Both the position numbers and the translations under genes were made by a program. The notes under the pieces are model-generated. The model did not search any database. It had not been told where the DNA came from and was given only the letters and a program-made list of their open reading frames with translations. From Allobosea sp. (GTDB lineage: Bacteria; Pseudomonadota; Alphaproteobacteria; Rhizobiales; Beijerinckiaceae), in assembly GCA_021732895.1 (NCBI GenBank), contig JAKFWE010000435.1:1-9526 (forward strand): a stretch of 9,526 nt of DNA, read 5' to 3'. Position 1 is the first letter of the stretch; the number at the start of each line of letters is the position of its first letter. Shown one piece after another: positions 1-6,227 of the stretch.

Positions 1-80
1 GCTTCGATCTGATCGTCAGCGGGCTCGCGGCCGGTAGCATCGCCTTCGCCGTCCAGCGCCGGCGGAGCGCGCGGGCATGA
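1..80 (+). CDS. AzlC-family amino-acid exporter large subunit, C-terminal end (partial)
   Basis: Only the last 25 codons are present, read in the frame that ends with TGA at 78-80. The tail has a small hydrophobic stretch (DLIVSGLAAGSIAFAV) followed by a basic cytoplasmic end (QRRRSARA), as expected for the last membrane helix of an AzlC protein. The identification leans on the neighbour: the next gene starts within the stop codon (ATGA, 4-bp overlap) and looks like AzlD, and AzlC/AzlD pairs are typically adjacent and translationally coupled. The known role of the pair is export of branched-chain amino acids or analogues across the inner membrane. The residues visible here alone would not identify the family. 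Confidence 0.6.
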   Translation, partial: FDLIVSGLAAGSIAFAVQRRRSARA

Positions 81-433
81 CGCAGCCGATCCCCTTTCTC
101 GACGGCCCGTGGTGGCCCTATCTGGCGCTGATCCTGTTCGCGGTTCTCCCGACCGAGATCTGGCGTTGGCTCGCCGTGGCCTTCGCCCGCCGACTCGACC
201 CGGCCTCGCCGCTGCTCGAGTGGGTGCGCATGGTGGCGACCGCCCTGCTCGCCGGCGTCGTCGCCAAGCTGATCGTGACGCCGCCCGGCGCGCTCGCGGC
301 GGTTCCGCTGGCGCTGCGGATCGGGGCGCTGGCCGCCGCGATCGCGGTCATCCTGCTCGATCGTCGCCGCATCCTGCTCGCCGTGCTGGTCGGGGAGGCG
401 GTGCTGATCGGAGGCGGACTGCTGCTGCTCTAG
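77..433 (+). CDS. azlD: AzlD-family small subunit of branched-chain amino-acid exporter
   Basis: This 118-residue protein is almost entirely hydrophobic, with about four membrane segments near residues 14-38, 50-68, 78-94 and 98-118 separated by short charged loops (ARRLD, LDRRR). Size, topology and position straight after the AzlC-like tail fit AzlD, the small partner that with AzlC forms an inner-membrane exporter for branched-chain amino acids. The P-TE-W-R pattern near residues 25-30 is compatible with the conserved first helix of the family. The start overlaps the upstream stop as ATGA, so translation is probably coupled. The stop TAG at 431-433 lies in a CTAG that also supplies the stop codon of the convergent HIT gene. 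Substrate specificity cannot be read from the sequence. Confidence 0.78.
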   Translation: MTQPIPFLDGPWWPYLALILFAVLPTEIWRWLAVAFARRLDPASPLLEWVRMVATALLAGVVAKLIVTPPGALAAVPLALRIGALAAAIAVILLDRRRILLAVLVGEAVLIGGGLLLL

Positions 434-870
434 CCGGATCGCAGCGCGGCCCTGATCTTCTCCGCGTTCGTCGCCAGAACCTCGGGTTTCTCCATCGCGC
501 CGGTGTGCGGGCGAAGCGCCAGGCCGGCATGGCGGGGCATGACGTGGACGTGCATGTGGAACACGACCTGCCCGCCGGCGGCCTCGTTGAACTGCTGGAT
601 GGTCACGCCGTCGGCGGCGAAGGCGGCCTTGACCGCGCGCGAGAGCCGCTGCGTCGTCAGTGCGACCGCTTTCAGCGCGTCTGGCGGCGCGTCGAGCAGA
701 TTGCGGCAGGCGGCTTTCGGGATCACCAGCACATGGCCATCGGCGCGCGGCATGATGTCCATGATCGCCAGCGTCTCCTCGTCCTCGAAGACGGTCTGCG
801 AGGGCAATTCGCCGCGCAGGATTCTCGCGAAGACGTTGCCGGGATCATAGGCGGGCAAGGTGGGGGTCAT
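430..870 (-). CDS. HIT-family nucleotide hydrolase/transferase (HinT-like)
   Basis: The 146-residue product carries the histidine-triad motif at residues 105-110 (HMHVHV, then MPR). The middle histidine, His107, is the expected nucleophile that forms the nucleotidyl intermediate. Upstream features of the family are present: YDPGNVFARILRGE near the N-terminus, the D-MPRADGHVLVIPK block at 38-52, and FNEAAGGQVVFH leading into the triad. HIT proteins of this type are soluble cytosolic enzymes that hydrolyse purine nucleoside phosphoramidates or aminoacyl-adenylates; the physiological substrate is usually unknown. The length is normal for the bacterial class with a C-terminal helix. The gene lies 103 bp downstream of the acyltransferase on the same strand, so it may have its own promoter. 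Only a weak Shine-Dalgarno (GGA) precedes the ATG at 870. Its stop codon is shared in a CTAG with azlD. Confidence 0.92.
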   Translation of the reverse strand: MTPTLPAYDPGNVFARILRGELPSQTVFEDEETLAIMDIMPRADGHVLVIPKAACRNLLDAPPDALKAVALTTQRLSRAVKAAFAADGVTIQQFNEAAGGQVVFHMHVHVMPRHAGLALRPHTGAMEKPEVLATNAEKIRAALRSG

Positions 871-900
871 GGCATGTCCGGCGGTTGATTGACTCGGGTC

Positions 901-940
901 CAGCCTGTGGCGCGCCCGCGGGCGCCGTCAAGGCAGGCTG
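901..940. repeat. Nested inverted repeat between the acyltransferase and HIT genes
   Basis: A perfect 14-bp GC palindrome (GCGCCCG-CGGGCGC, 912-925) lies inside outer 7-bp arms CAGCCTG (901-907) and CAGGCTG (934-940). The element sits in the 103-bp gap between two leftward genes. It could act as a terminator or attenuator for the upstream operon or as an RNA-stability hairpin. No U-tract follows on either strand, so a classic intrinsic terminator is not supported. The nested symmetry is seen directly; function is inferred. Confidence 0.4.
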
Positions 941-973
941 ATGGAGGGCGGGCCGTCGTCGCGGAATGCCGGC

Positions 974-2215
974 TCAGGCGTCATCGCCCCGATCCTTGCG
1001 GAACGGGCTCTCCGCTTCGAGCGCCTCTTGCGCCGCCGCGATATGCGCCCTCTCGCGGCGCAGGTGGTCGGCGACGGCGCGGCGCAGACCGGGATCGACG
1101 ATGTGGTGAAGCGAGCGGGTGAGCGCCGGCCGGTAGCCGCGCGCGATCTTGTGCTCGCCCTGCGCGCCGGCCTCGACGCGCTCCAGCCCATGCGCGATCG
1201 CGTAGTCGATGGCCCGATGGTAGCAGAGCTCGAAATGCAGGAAGGGGTGGTCCTCGACGCAGCCCCAGTTGCGGCCATAGAGCGTGTTGGCTCCGCGAAA
1301 ATTGATCGCTCCGGCGATGTAGCGGCCCGCGCGCTTGGCCATCACCAGCACGATCCGCTCGCCCATCGCCGCGCCGACGCGCGAGAAGAAGGTCCGGTTG
1401 AGATAGGGCCGGCCCCATTTGCGCGCGCCGGTATCCTCGTAAAAGGAATGGAAATCGTCCCAGACCGCCTCCGTCAGGTCCGAGCCTGACAGAATGTCGA
1501 CCGTGATGCCGTTGCCCAACGCCTCTCGACGCTCGCGCTTCAGCGCCTTGCGCTTGCGCGAGGCCAGCGTCGCCAGGAAGTCGTCATAGGCGTGGAAACC
1601 TTCGTTGCGCCAGTGGAACTGGAGATCGTGCCGCTCGAGATAGCCTGCCTCTCCCAGCGCACCGATATCGGGTTCCTGCGCGAAGGTGACATGGACCGAG
1701 GAGGCTTGGGCCTGTCCCGCGAGCGCGGCCAACCCCGCGATGAGCGCGTCCCTGGCCTCCTGGCTGCGCGCGCCGTCGGCGACGAGCAGGCGCGGCCCGG
1801 TGGCCGGCGTGAAGGGGGCCGCCACCTGAAGCTTGGGATAGTAGCGGCCTCCGGCCCGCTCATAGGCGTCGGCCCAGCCATGGTCGAAGACGTATTCTCC
1901 CTGGCTGTGGCTTTTCAGGTAGCTCGGCGCGCAGGCGAGCAGCGCCCCTTCCGCATCCTCGACAAGCAGATAGGCCGGCGACCAGCCCGTGCGCCCGCCG
2001 ACGCAGCCGCTCTCTTCGAGCGCGAGCAGAAATTCATGCGATACGAAAGGGTTGTCGCCGTCTGCTCGCCCGGGCGCGGTCTCGTCTCCGCCGGCCTTCG
2101 CCGGGATGGTGGCGCGCGTCGCGGCGGTGAGGGCGAGCGGATTGGCGCAGGCGTTCCAGGCGGCGGCCGGGACCGTCTTCAGAGAGGTCGAGAGCTTGAC
2201 GCCGAGCCCGGCCAT
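974..2215 (-). CDS. FemAB-like/GNAT-fold acyltransferase (COG3146, DUF482 family)
   Basis: The 413-residue protein matches the COG3146/DUF482 family, annotated as peptidoglycan-biosynthesis or GNAT-type acyltransferases without a settled substrate. Recognisable blocks are HWRNEGFHAYDDFLATL (201-217), the very basic RKRKALKRERREA (220-232), WDDFHSFYEDTGARKWGRPYL (252-272), IAGAINFRGANTLYGRNWG (300-318), FLHFELCYHRAIDYAI (325-340) and the family signature VEAGAQGEHKIARGY (347-361). I chose the ATG at 2215 because it starts 8 bp after the stop of the upstream phosphodiesterase; reading further upstream would overlap that gene. Shine-Dalgarno is weak, suggesting coupled translation. Residues about 24-54 form a low-complexity Ala/Gly/Thr-rich insert between the family's N-terminal Trp region and NPFVSHEFL, and part of it looks like a translated palindromic repeat. 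The protein is predicted cytosolic. Confidence 0.88.
   Translation of the reverse strand: MAGLGVKLSTSLKTVPAAAWNACANPLALTAATRATIPAKAGGDETAPGRADGDNPFVSHEFLLALEESGCVGGRTGWSPAYLLVEDAEGALLACAPSYLKSHSQGEYVFDHGWADAYERAGGRYYPKLQVAAPFTPATGPRLLVADGARSQEARDALIAGLAALAGQAQASSVHVTFAQEPDIGALGEAGYLERHDLQFHWRNEGFHAYDDFLATLASRKRKALKRERREALGNGITVDILSGSDLTEAVWDDFHSFYEDTGARKWGRPYLNRTFFSRVGAAMGERIVLVMAKRAGRYIAGAINFRGANTLYGRNWGCVEDHPFLHFELCYHRAIDYAIAHGLERVEAGAQGEHKIARGYRPALTRSLHHIVDPGLRRAVADHLRRERAHIAAAQEALEAESPFRKDRGDDA
2054..2146 (-). repeat. In-frame insert in the acyltransferase gene with a REP/RPE-like palindromic core
   Basis: This stretch encodes residues 24-54 of the acyltransferase, which appear to interrupt an otherwise conserved N-terminal region. 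Its core on the + strand (2091-2107) contains CCGGC-CTTC-GCCGG followed by GAT and encodes TIPAKAGG on the minus strand. ATCCCGGC-GAAG-GCCGG units and their IPAKAG translation are typical of short dispersed palindromes in alphaproteobacterial genomes. One arm is intact and the other diverged, so this would be an old, decayed copy. The palindrome is seen; origin as a mobile repeat is inferred. Confidence 0.35.
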
Positions 2216-2223
2216 GGGCCTGT

Positions 2224-2982
2224 TCAAGGGCGGAAGCCCTCGAACACCATCTGGTCGGCATGGTGGCCGGCGCGCTGCCGGTCCTCGGGCGATTTCACGG
2301 TCCAGGTCATCAGCGGCAATCCCAATGCGCTCCGGCACAGATAGGGCGCGGCGCTGGGCAAGTCAGCGACCTTCCACGACAGAAAATCGGGTCGGCTTTC
2401 GTCGAAATGCAGCAGGTTGGCGAGCGCATGCTTCCGGCTGGCGTCGAGATGCGCATAGTCGTCGTAGCTGTAATCCGCCATCGCGACGACGCCGCGCGGG
2501 ATCGCCGGAGCCAGATCGCGCAGGGCGGCGACGATGGCGGGATCGAAGGATTTCAGGGCGATCGGCTGTCCGGAGCGTTGCGCGACGATCTCGGCGGTGC
2601 GCCGCATCAGAGCGAGATCGCCGTCGAACCGGCTCTTGATTTCGATCACCAGCGGGGTTCTGCCCGCGACCCGGTCGAGAAAGGCGGGCAGGCTCGCGAT
2701 CGCGTCGCCGCCGCCTTTCAGGCCGATCGCCGAGAGCGCCGCCGCGCTTTGCGCATCCACCCGCCCGGTCGCAGCCGTCAGCCGATCGAGCACGAAGTCG
2801 TGGAACACCATCGCCTCGCCGTCGGCGCTGAGCTGAACGTCGCATTCGATGGCGCAGCCGCACGCGATCGCGGCCTCGGCCGCCGACAGGCTGTTCTCGA
2901 TCGTTCCGGCCTTGGCGTCATGCAGCCCGCGATGGGCGATCGGCCGCGCGACCAGCCAGTCGAGCTTGCGATCGGCGGCCAT
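2224..2982 (-). CDS. ugpQ: Glycerophosphodiester phosphodiesterase family protein
   Basis: The 252-residue protein has the GDPD TIM-barrel signatures: IAHRG (15-19), TIENS (27-31), AIECDVQ (44-50), VFHD (59-62), VIEIKS (112-117), ALKSFDP (142-148) and MTWTVK (225-230). His17 and His61 are the expected catalytic histidines, and Glu46, Asp48 and Glu114 the metal ligands. No signal peptide is visible, so it is a cytosolic UgpQ-type enzyme that hydrolyses glycerophosphodiesters to glycerol-3-phosphate and an alcohol, feeding phospholipid turnover. The end (ADQMVFEGFRP) differs from the common IITD-P ending but still places the last barrel strand. The ATG overlaps the ridA stop by one base (TGATG), so translation is probably coupled. 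A longer open frame upstream is antisense to ridA and eipB and was not used. The symbol is by similarity only. Confidence 0.92.
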   Translation of the reverse strand: MAADRKLDWLVARPIAHRGLHDAKAGTIENSLSAAEAAIACGCAIECDVQLSADGEAMVFHDFVLDRLTAATGRVDAQSAAALSAIGLKGGGDAIASLPAFLDRVAGRTPLVIEIKSRFDGDLALMRRTAEIVAQRSGQPIALKSFDPAIVAALRDLAPAIPRGVVAMADYSYDDYAHLDASRKHALANLLHFDESRPDFLSWKVADLPSAAPYLCRSALGLPLMTWTVKSPEDRQRAGHHADQMVFEGFRP

Positions 2983-3455
2983 CAGGCGATCTCGAACATG
3001 GCCTCGACCTCGACGGCGGCGTCGGCCGGCAGCTCGGCGACGCCGATCGTCGAGCGGGCATGGCGACCCTTGTCGCCGAGCACCTGCACCATCAGGTCGG
3101 ACGCGCCGTTCATGATCGCGGGCAGGGCGGCGAAATGAGGAGCGGCGTTGATGAAGCCGCCGAGCCGGACGCAGCGGCGGATACGGTCGAGATCGCCGCC
3201 CAGCGCCGCCTTGGCCTGCGCCAGCACGTTGATGGCGCAGAAGCGCGCCGCCTCCAGCCCCGCCTCGTTGAAGACCTCCGCGCCGAGCTTGCCCTTGTGG
3301 CGATCGGCGAGCTTGCCGTCCGGCCCGAAGCAGAGCTGGCCGGAAATCACCAGCAGCTGGCCGGTCACGACGAAGGGCACGTAATTGGCCACGGGCGCCG
3401 CCGGGGCGGGAAGGACGATGCCGAGGGCGGCGAGTTTGGCGTCGATGTCGCTCAT
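2982..3455 (-). CDS. RidA (YjgF/YER057c/UK114) family protein
   Basis: The 157-residue product shows the RidA fold signatures: FVVTGQLLVISGQLCFGPDGKL (28-49), A-INVLAQAKAALGG (74-87), and the C-terminal block GRHARSTIGVAELPADAAVEVEAMFEI. Arg134 in HARS matches the arginine that binds the carboxylate of enamine/imine intermediates in catalytically active RidA. The canonical role is hydrolysis of reactive 2-aminoacrylate released by PLP enzymes such as serine/threonine dehydratase. At 157 residues it is longer than E. coli RidA (about 128), with a longer N-terminus and central insert (HKGKLGAEVFNEAG), so it belongs to a different subgroup whose substrate may differ. The start at 3455 is set by a good AGGAG 8 bp upstream. 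It is the first gene of the leftward operon with the phosphodiesterase and acyltransferase. Confidence 0.9.
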   Translation of the reverse strand: MSDIDAKLAALGIVLPAPAAPVANYVPFVVTGQLLVISGQLCFGPDGKLADRHKGKLGAEVFNEAGLEAARFCAINVLAQAKAALGGDLDRIRRCVRLGGFINAAPHFAALPAIMNGASDLMVQVLGDKGRHARSTIGVAELPADAAVEVEAMFEIA

Positions 3456-3516
3456 CCGGGCAGCTCCTGATCGCCGGCGCAAGACAAAGGCTTCCTGTCC
3501 GGTCCGCCCCTTCATG

Positions 3517-3537
3517 GCCGATGCCCTCGGCATCGGC
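3517..3537. promoter_or_regulatory. 21-bp perfect inverted repeat in the ridA-eipB divergent promoter region (candidate operator)
   Basis: GCCGATGCC and GGCATCGGC are exact reverse complements separated by CTC. The element lies 61 bp upstream of the ridA start and 117 bp upstream of the eipB start, in the only non-coding gap between two divergent genes. Length and symmetry fit an operator for a dimeric regulator, or a hairpin in the ridA leader if transcription starts further right. There is no U-tract on either side, which argues against an intrinsic terminator. Confidence 0.45.
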
Positions 3538-3594
3538 AAGCCGCTGTCCGTGTTCTGCCGCGCTCACGATGGAGCGAGCCCCGGCCCGCCATGT

Positions 3595-3646
3595 TTGCGC
3601 CACTCCCGCACTGCACCTATCGTGCCGACACGACGCAGCAAGGTGG
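3595..3646 (+). promoter_or_regulatory. Putative sigma-70-type promoter and Shine-Dalgarno of eipB
   Basis: TTGCGC at 3595-3600 and TATCGT at 3618-3623 are separated by 17 bp, giving -35 and -10 boxes of acceptable quality for a GC-rich alphaproteobacterium. Transcription would start near 3630, leaving a leader of about 25 bases. The AAGGTGG at 3640-3646 sits 8 bp before the ATG at 3655 and supports that start codon. The assignment is by pattern only. Confidence 0.4.
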
Positions 3647-3654
3647 CATTCGGC

Positions 3655-4494
3655 ATGAACGGCAAGGCTCCGGTCCGCGCGCTCGGCGCGGCGATGCTTC
3701 TGATGGCGCCATCGCTGGCCGACGCGCAGGCCCCCCAGGCGGAGCGCGTGGTGCTGACGCCGCATCGGGCCATCTACGATCTCGTGCTCGACCCGTCCAA
3801 GGCGGCGCGCAACGTCCAGTCGGCGCGCGGCCGCATCGCCTTCGATTTCACCGGCGACGCCTGCGAGGGGTATGCGCTCTCCTTCCGGCAGGTCACGCAG
3901 TTGACCAGCGGCGAAGGCGGCCCGCGCACGATCGACGCCCGCACCACCAGCTTCGAGGCCGGCGACGGCGCGAGCTACCGGTTCAAGACCGAAAGCTCGG
4001 CGGCCGGCGCGCCGACCGAAATCGTCGACGGCGTGGCGCGGAAAGGCGATGGCGCCGGATACGAGGTCACGCTGAAGGCGCCGAAAACCGAGACGCACCG
4101 CGAGGCCGCCGACGCGCTGTTTCCCAACGCGCAGATGAAGGCGGTGATCCAGGCCGCGCGCGAGGGCAAGAGCACCTTGAACGTGCGGCTCTATGACGGC
4201 GCCAATTCCGGCAAGGAGGTCTATGACACGCTCTCGGTCATCGGCAGGCGGATCGAGACGCCGCCGGCCGAGACGCCCTTGCAGCGGCCGGAGTTCGAGA
4301 AGCTGGCGCGCTGGCCGGTGACGATGTCGTATTTCAAGGTCGGGTCCGGCGAAACCACGCCGGCCTACACGATTTCCTTCGAACTCTTCGAGAATGGCGT
4401 CACCAGCGCGGTCAAGCTGGATTATGGCAGCTTCGCGCTGCGCGGCACGCTCACGCGTCTGGATCTTCTGCCTCGGCAGGATTGCGCGCAATAG
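3655..4494 (+). CDS. eipB: Cell envelope integrity EipB-like periplasmic protein (DUF1849)
   Basis: The 279-residue protein starts with a signal peptide (MNGKAPVRALGAAMLLMAPSL to about ADAQA). The mature part opens with the family hallmark LTPHRAIYDLVL (34-45) and continues with IAFDFTGDACEGYALSFRQ (61-79). It has just two cysteines in the mature part, Cys70 and Cys277, near the N-terminus and three residues from the C-terminus. Brucella EipB has a disulfide between equivalently placed cysteines closing its beta-spiral fold. EipB is a periplasmic protein needed for envelope integrity and stress survival in Brucella, reported to act with the TPR protein TtpA. The length is typical. The start was chosen for its Shine-Dalgarno and signal peptide; upstream in-frame codons fall in the divergent promoter and ridA. 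The last 44 bp overlap the end of dinB on the other strand, including the codon for Cys277. Confidence 0.9.
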   Translation: MNGKAPVRALGAAMLLMAPSLADAQAPQAERVVLTPHRAIYDLVLDPSKAARNVQSARGRIAFDFTGDACEGYALSFRQVTQLTSGEGGPRTIDARTTSFEAGDGASYRFKTESSAAGAPTEIVDGVARKGDGAGYEVTLKAPKTETHREAADALFPNAQMKAVIQAAREGKSTLNVRLYDGANSGKEVYDTLSVIGRRIETPPAETPLQRPEFEKLARWPVTMSYFKVGSGETTPAYTISFELFENGVTSAVKLDYGSFALRGTLTRLDLLPRQDCAQ

Positions 4495-5803
4495 AGGGAC
4501 CACTTGCGCGTCCGGGCTCGCGCAGGCGCAGTCCCTTGCCGATCATGGCGTCGCCGAAACGGGCGCGCAGCGCATCGAGTGCTTCCTCCATCGCTTTCAG
4601 CTTCGGGGTCTCGCGGTCGGCGAGGTCGCCATGGTCCGCCGTCTCTGGCGGGCTCAGGTCGCTCGCGCCAATGCCGATCAGCCGGTAACGCGGGCCGGCG
4701 CACTCGCGCGCCAGCATCGCGCGCCCGAGGGAAAACAGCCGGGCGGCGAGTTGCGTCGGCTCGGGCAGGCGGCCGGCGCGGGTGATCGAGCGGAACTCGG
4801 CGGTTTTCAGCTTCAGCGTCACGGTCCGGCCGGCCAGCGCCTGCGCCTTTAGACGTTTCGCCGTCCTCTCGCAAAGCCGCCAGAGCACCGGCTCGAGATC
4901 CTCGAAGCGCCACAGGTCGCTGTCCAGCGTGGTTTCGCTGGAGACGCTCTTGGCCTCGCGGCGCGGCTCGACCTTGCGTTCGTCGATGCCGTTGGCGAGG
5001 CGCTTCAGCCGCGGCCCGTCCCTGCCGGCGCTGCGAAACAGCGTTTCGTCCCCGGCCGAGCGCAGGTCCCCTATCAGCCGCAGGCCCGCCGCCGCCAGCC
5101 TTTCGGCGCTGGCGCGGCCGATGCCGGGGATCAGGCCCACCGGCCTGCCGGCCAGGAACGCGACGGCCTCGCCGCGCCCGATGACCGAGAAGCCGCGTGG
5201 CTTGTCCATGTCGGAGGCGACCTTGGCCAGGAACTTGGCGTAGGACAGCCCGATCGAGATCGAGATGCCGAGCTCGCTCTCGACCTTGCCGGCGAAACGC
5301 GCCAGCGTCACCGCCGGGCTGGCATGGTGCAGGCGCTCGGTACCGGCGAGATCGAGAAAGGCCTCGTCGATCGAGATCGGCTCGACCAGCGGCGTCAGCT
5401 CCTGCATGAGCTGGCGCATCTGACGCCCCACGGCGACGTATTTCGCCATGTTCGGCCGCAGCACCACGGCATCGGGGCAGGCCTGCAACGCCTTGAACAT
5501 CGGCATGGCCGAGCGCACGCCGTAGGTCCGCGCCACGTAGCAGGCGGTCGAAACCACGCCGCGCCGGCCGCCGCCGATGATCACGGGCCGGTCGAGCAGG
5601 GACGGGTCGTCGCGCTTTTCGATCGCCGCGTAGAACGCGTCGCAATCGATATGCGCCAGGCTCAGGGCGTCGCGCTCCGGGTGACGCAGCAGGCGCGGCG
5701 AGCCGCAATCGGGGCAGCGTTGCATCGTGGCGTCGGCCGGCCGGTCGACGAGGCAGTCCCGGCAGAGCGCGCGCGGGCCGGGGCCTGACGCCGGCTCGGT
5801 CAT
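4451..5803 (-). CDS. dinB: DNA polymerase IV (Y-family translesion polymerase) with N-terminal zinc ribbon
   Basis: The 450-residue protein is a DinB-type Y-family polymerase for translesion synthesis. After an N-terminal extension with CRDC (14-17) and CPDC (30-33), a likely zinc ribbon seen in alphaproteobacterial DinB, come the palm/fingers: HIDCDAFYAAIEKRDDP (51-67; Asp53 metal ligand, Tyr58 likely steric gate), VVSTACYVARTYGVRSAMP (83-101) and SIDEAFLDL (144-152; Asp146/Glu147). The thumb has the helix-hairpin-helix PGIGRASAERLAAAGL (226-241), and the little finger starts around 285 (KSVSSETTLDSD). No canonical QLxLF clamp-binding motif is visible; the usual place before the last helix reads ADHGDLAD (389-396). 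The start overlaps the DUF3572 stop by 4 bp (ATGA). No alphaproteobacterial LexA box (GTTC-N7-GTTC) is seen upstream of the pair, so SOS control is not supported here. Confidence 0.96.
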   Translation of the reverse strand: MTEPASGPGPRALCRDCLVDRPADATMQRCPDCGSPRLLRHPERDALSLAHIDCDAFYAAIEKRDDPSLLDRPVIIGGGRRGVVSTACYVARTYGVRSAMPMFKALQACPDAVVLRPNMAKYVAVGRQMRQLMQELTPLVEPISIDEAFLDLAGTERLHHASPAVTLARFAGKVESELGISISIGLSYAKFLAKVASDMDKPRGFSVIGRGEAVAFLAGRPVGLIPGIGRASAERLAAAGLRLIGDLRSAGDETLFRSAGRDGPRLKRLANGIDERKVEPRREAKSVSSETTLDSDLWRFEDLEPVLWRLCERTAKRLKAQALAGRTVTLKLKTAEFRSITRAGRLPEPTQLAARLFSLGRAMLARECAGPRYRLIGIGASDLSPPETADHGDLADRETPKLKAMEEALDALRARFGDAMIGKGLRLREPGRASGPSIARNPAEAEDPDA

Positions 5804-6090
5804 CCGTCCGCTCCGGGAGAAGGGCCGCCGAGCACGATACGGGCCTGTGCGACGATTTCGGGATTCAGGCTTAAGTTTCCGGCAAATTCGAGCAACAGCG
5901 ATTCGTCGCCGTAGAGGTGGTCGAGCACGGCGGACAGGAAGGCGGGCTGGCGTGCGGCGTCGCGCAAAGTGCCCGGTCCAAGGCCCGTCAGCGCCAGAAA
6001 CGGCTCGATTCGCGCGGGCTCCGCCGCGAGGAAGCCGAGCGCGCGCAGCGCCAGGTTCTCGGCCTCGTCGCGGCTGGGGGAGCTCGTCAT
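5800..6090 (-). CDS. DUF3572 family protein
   Basis: This 96-residue protein is an all-helical-looking, soluble protein with an acidic bias. Recognisable blocks are AENLALRALGFLAAEP (10-25), RIEPFLALTGLGPGTLRDAA (27-46) and FLSAVLDHLYGDESLLLEFA (51-70), matching DUF3572, an alphaproteobacterial family of unknown function. The pattern of paired helices with FL--TG---LR resembles small helical adaptor domains, but no catalytic or metal site is evident. The gene ends in the dinB start (ATGA overlap), so the two are co-transcribed and probably translationally coupled. It is divergent from divK with a 137-bp shared upstream region. Conservation next to dinB and divK in Hyphomicrobiales suggests a link with DNA maintenance or cell-cycle functions, but this is context only. 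Confidence 0.85.
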   Translation of the reverse strand: MTSSPSRDEAENLALRALGFLAAEPARIEPFLALTGLGPGTLRDAARQPAFLSAVLDHLYGDESLLLEFAGNLSLNPEIVAQARIVLGGPSPGADG

Positions 6091-6227
6091 GGGCTTTGTC
6101 GGCTCGGTCTGGTCAATCGGGTTTGCGTTTCGTCAACGGCTGGCATGCTAGCGTCATTCTTGAACGAGGCCGCCAGCTTTAAAAGTCCGGATCGCTCCGG
6201 GCCGTCATGGCGACAGAGGAGGCGGCG
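6091..6227. promoter_or_regulatory. Divergent regulatory region between DUF3572-dinB and divK-pleD
   Basis: This 137-bp gap must hold the promoters of both operons. On the + strand TTGCGT at 6123-6128 has a 17-bp spacer to TGCTAG, a weak -35/-10 pair for divK. A palindromic CTTTAAAAG (6177-6185) and an isolated TTGAAC are also present. A strong Shine-Dalgarno GAGGAGG (6216-6222) lies 5 bp before the ATG at 6228 and fixes the divK start. I found neither a full CtrA site (TTAA-N7-TTAA) nor a LexA box. Confidence 0.4.

Noticed and set aside
2224..4503. A single 759-codon leftward reading frame suggesting a large fusion protein ending in the phosphodiesterase
   Set aside because: Its upstream two thirds are antisense or out of frame to ridA and eipB and show Arg/Gly/Ala-rich shadow composition. 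The phosphodiesterase has a proper ATG at 2982 coupled to the ridA stop.
6091..6227. SOS/LexA control of the DUF3572-dinB operon
   Set aside because: Only one isolated GAAC is present and no GTTC-N7-GTTC or GAAC-N7-GAAC pair occurs in the shared upstream region.
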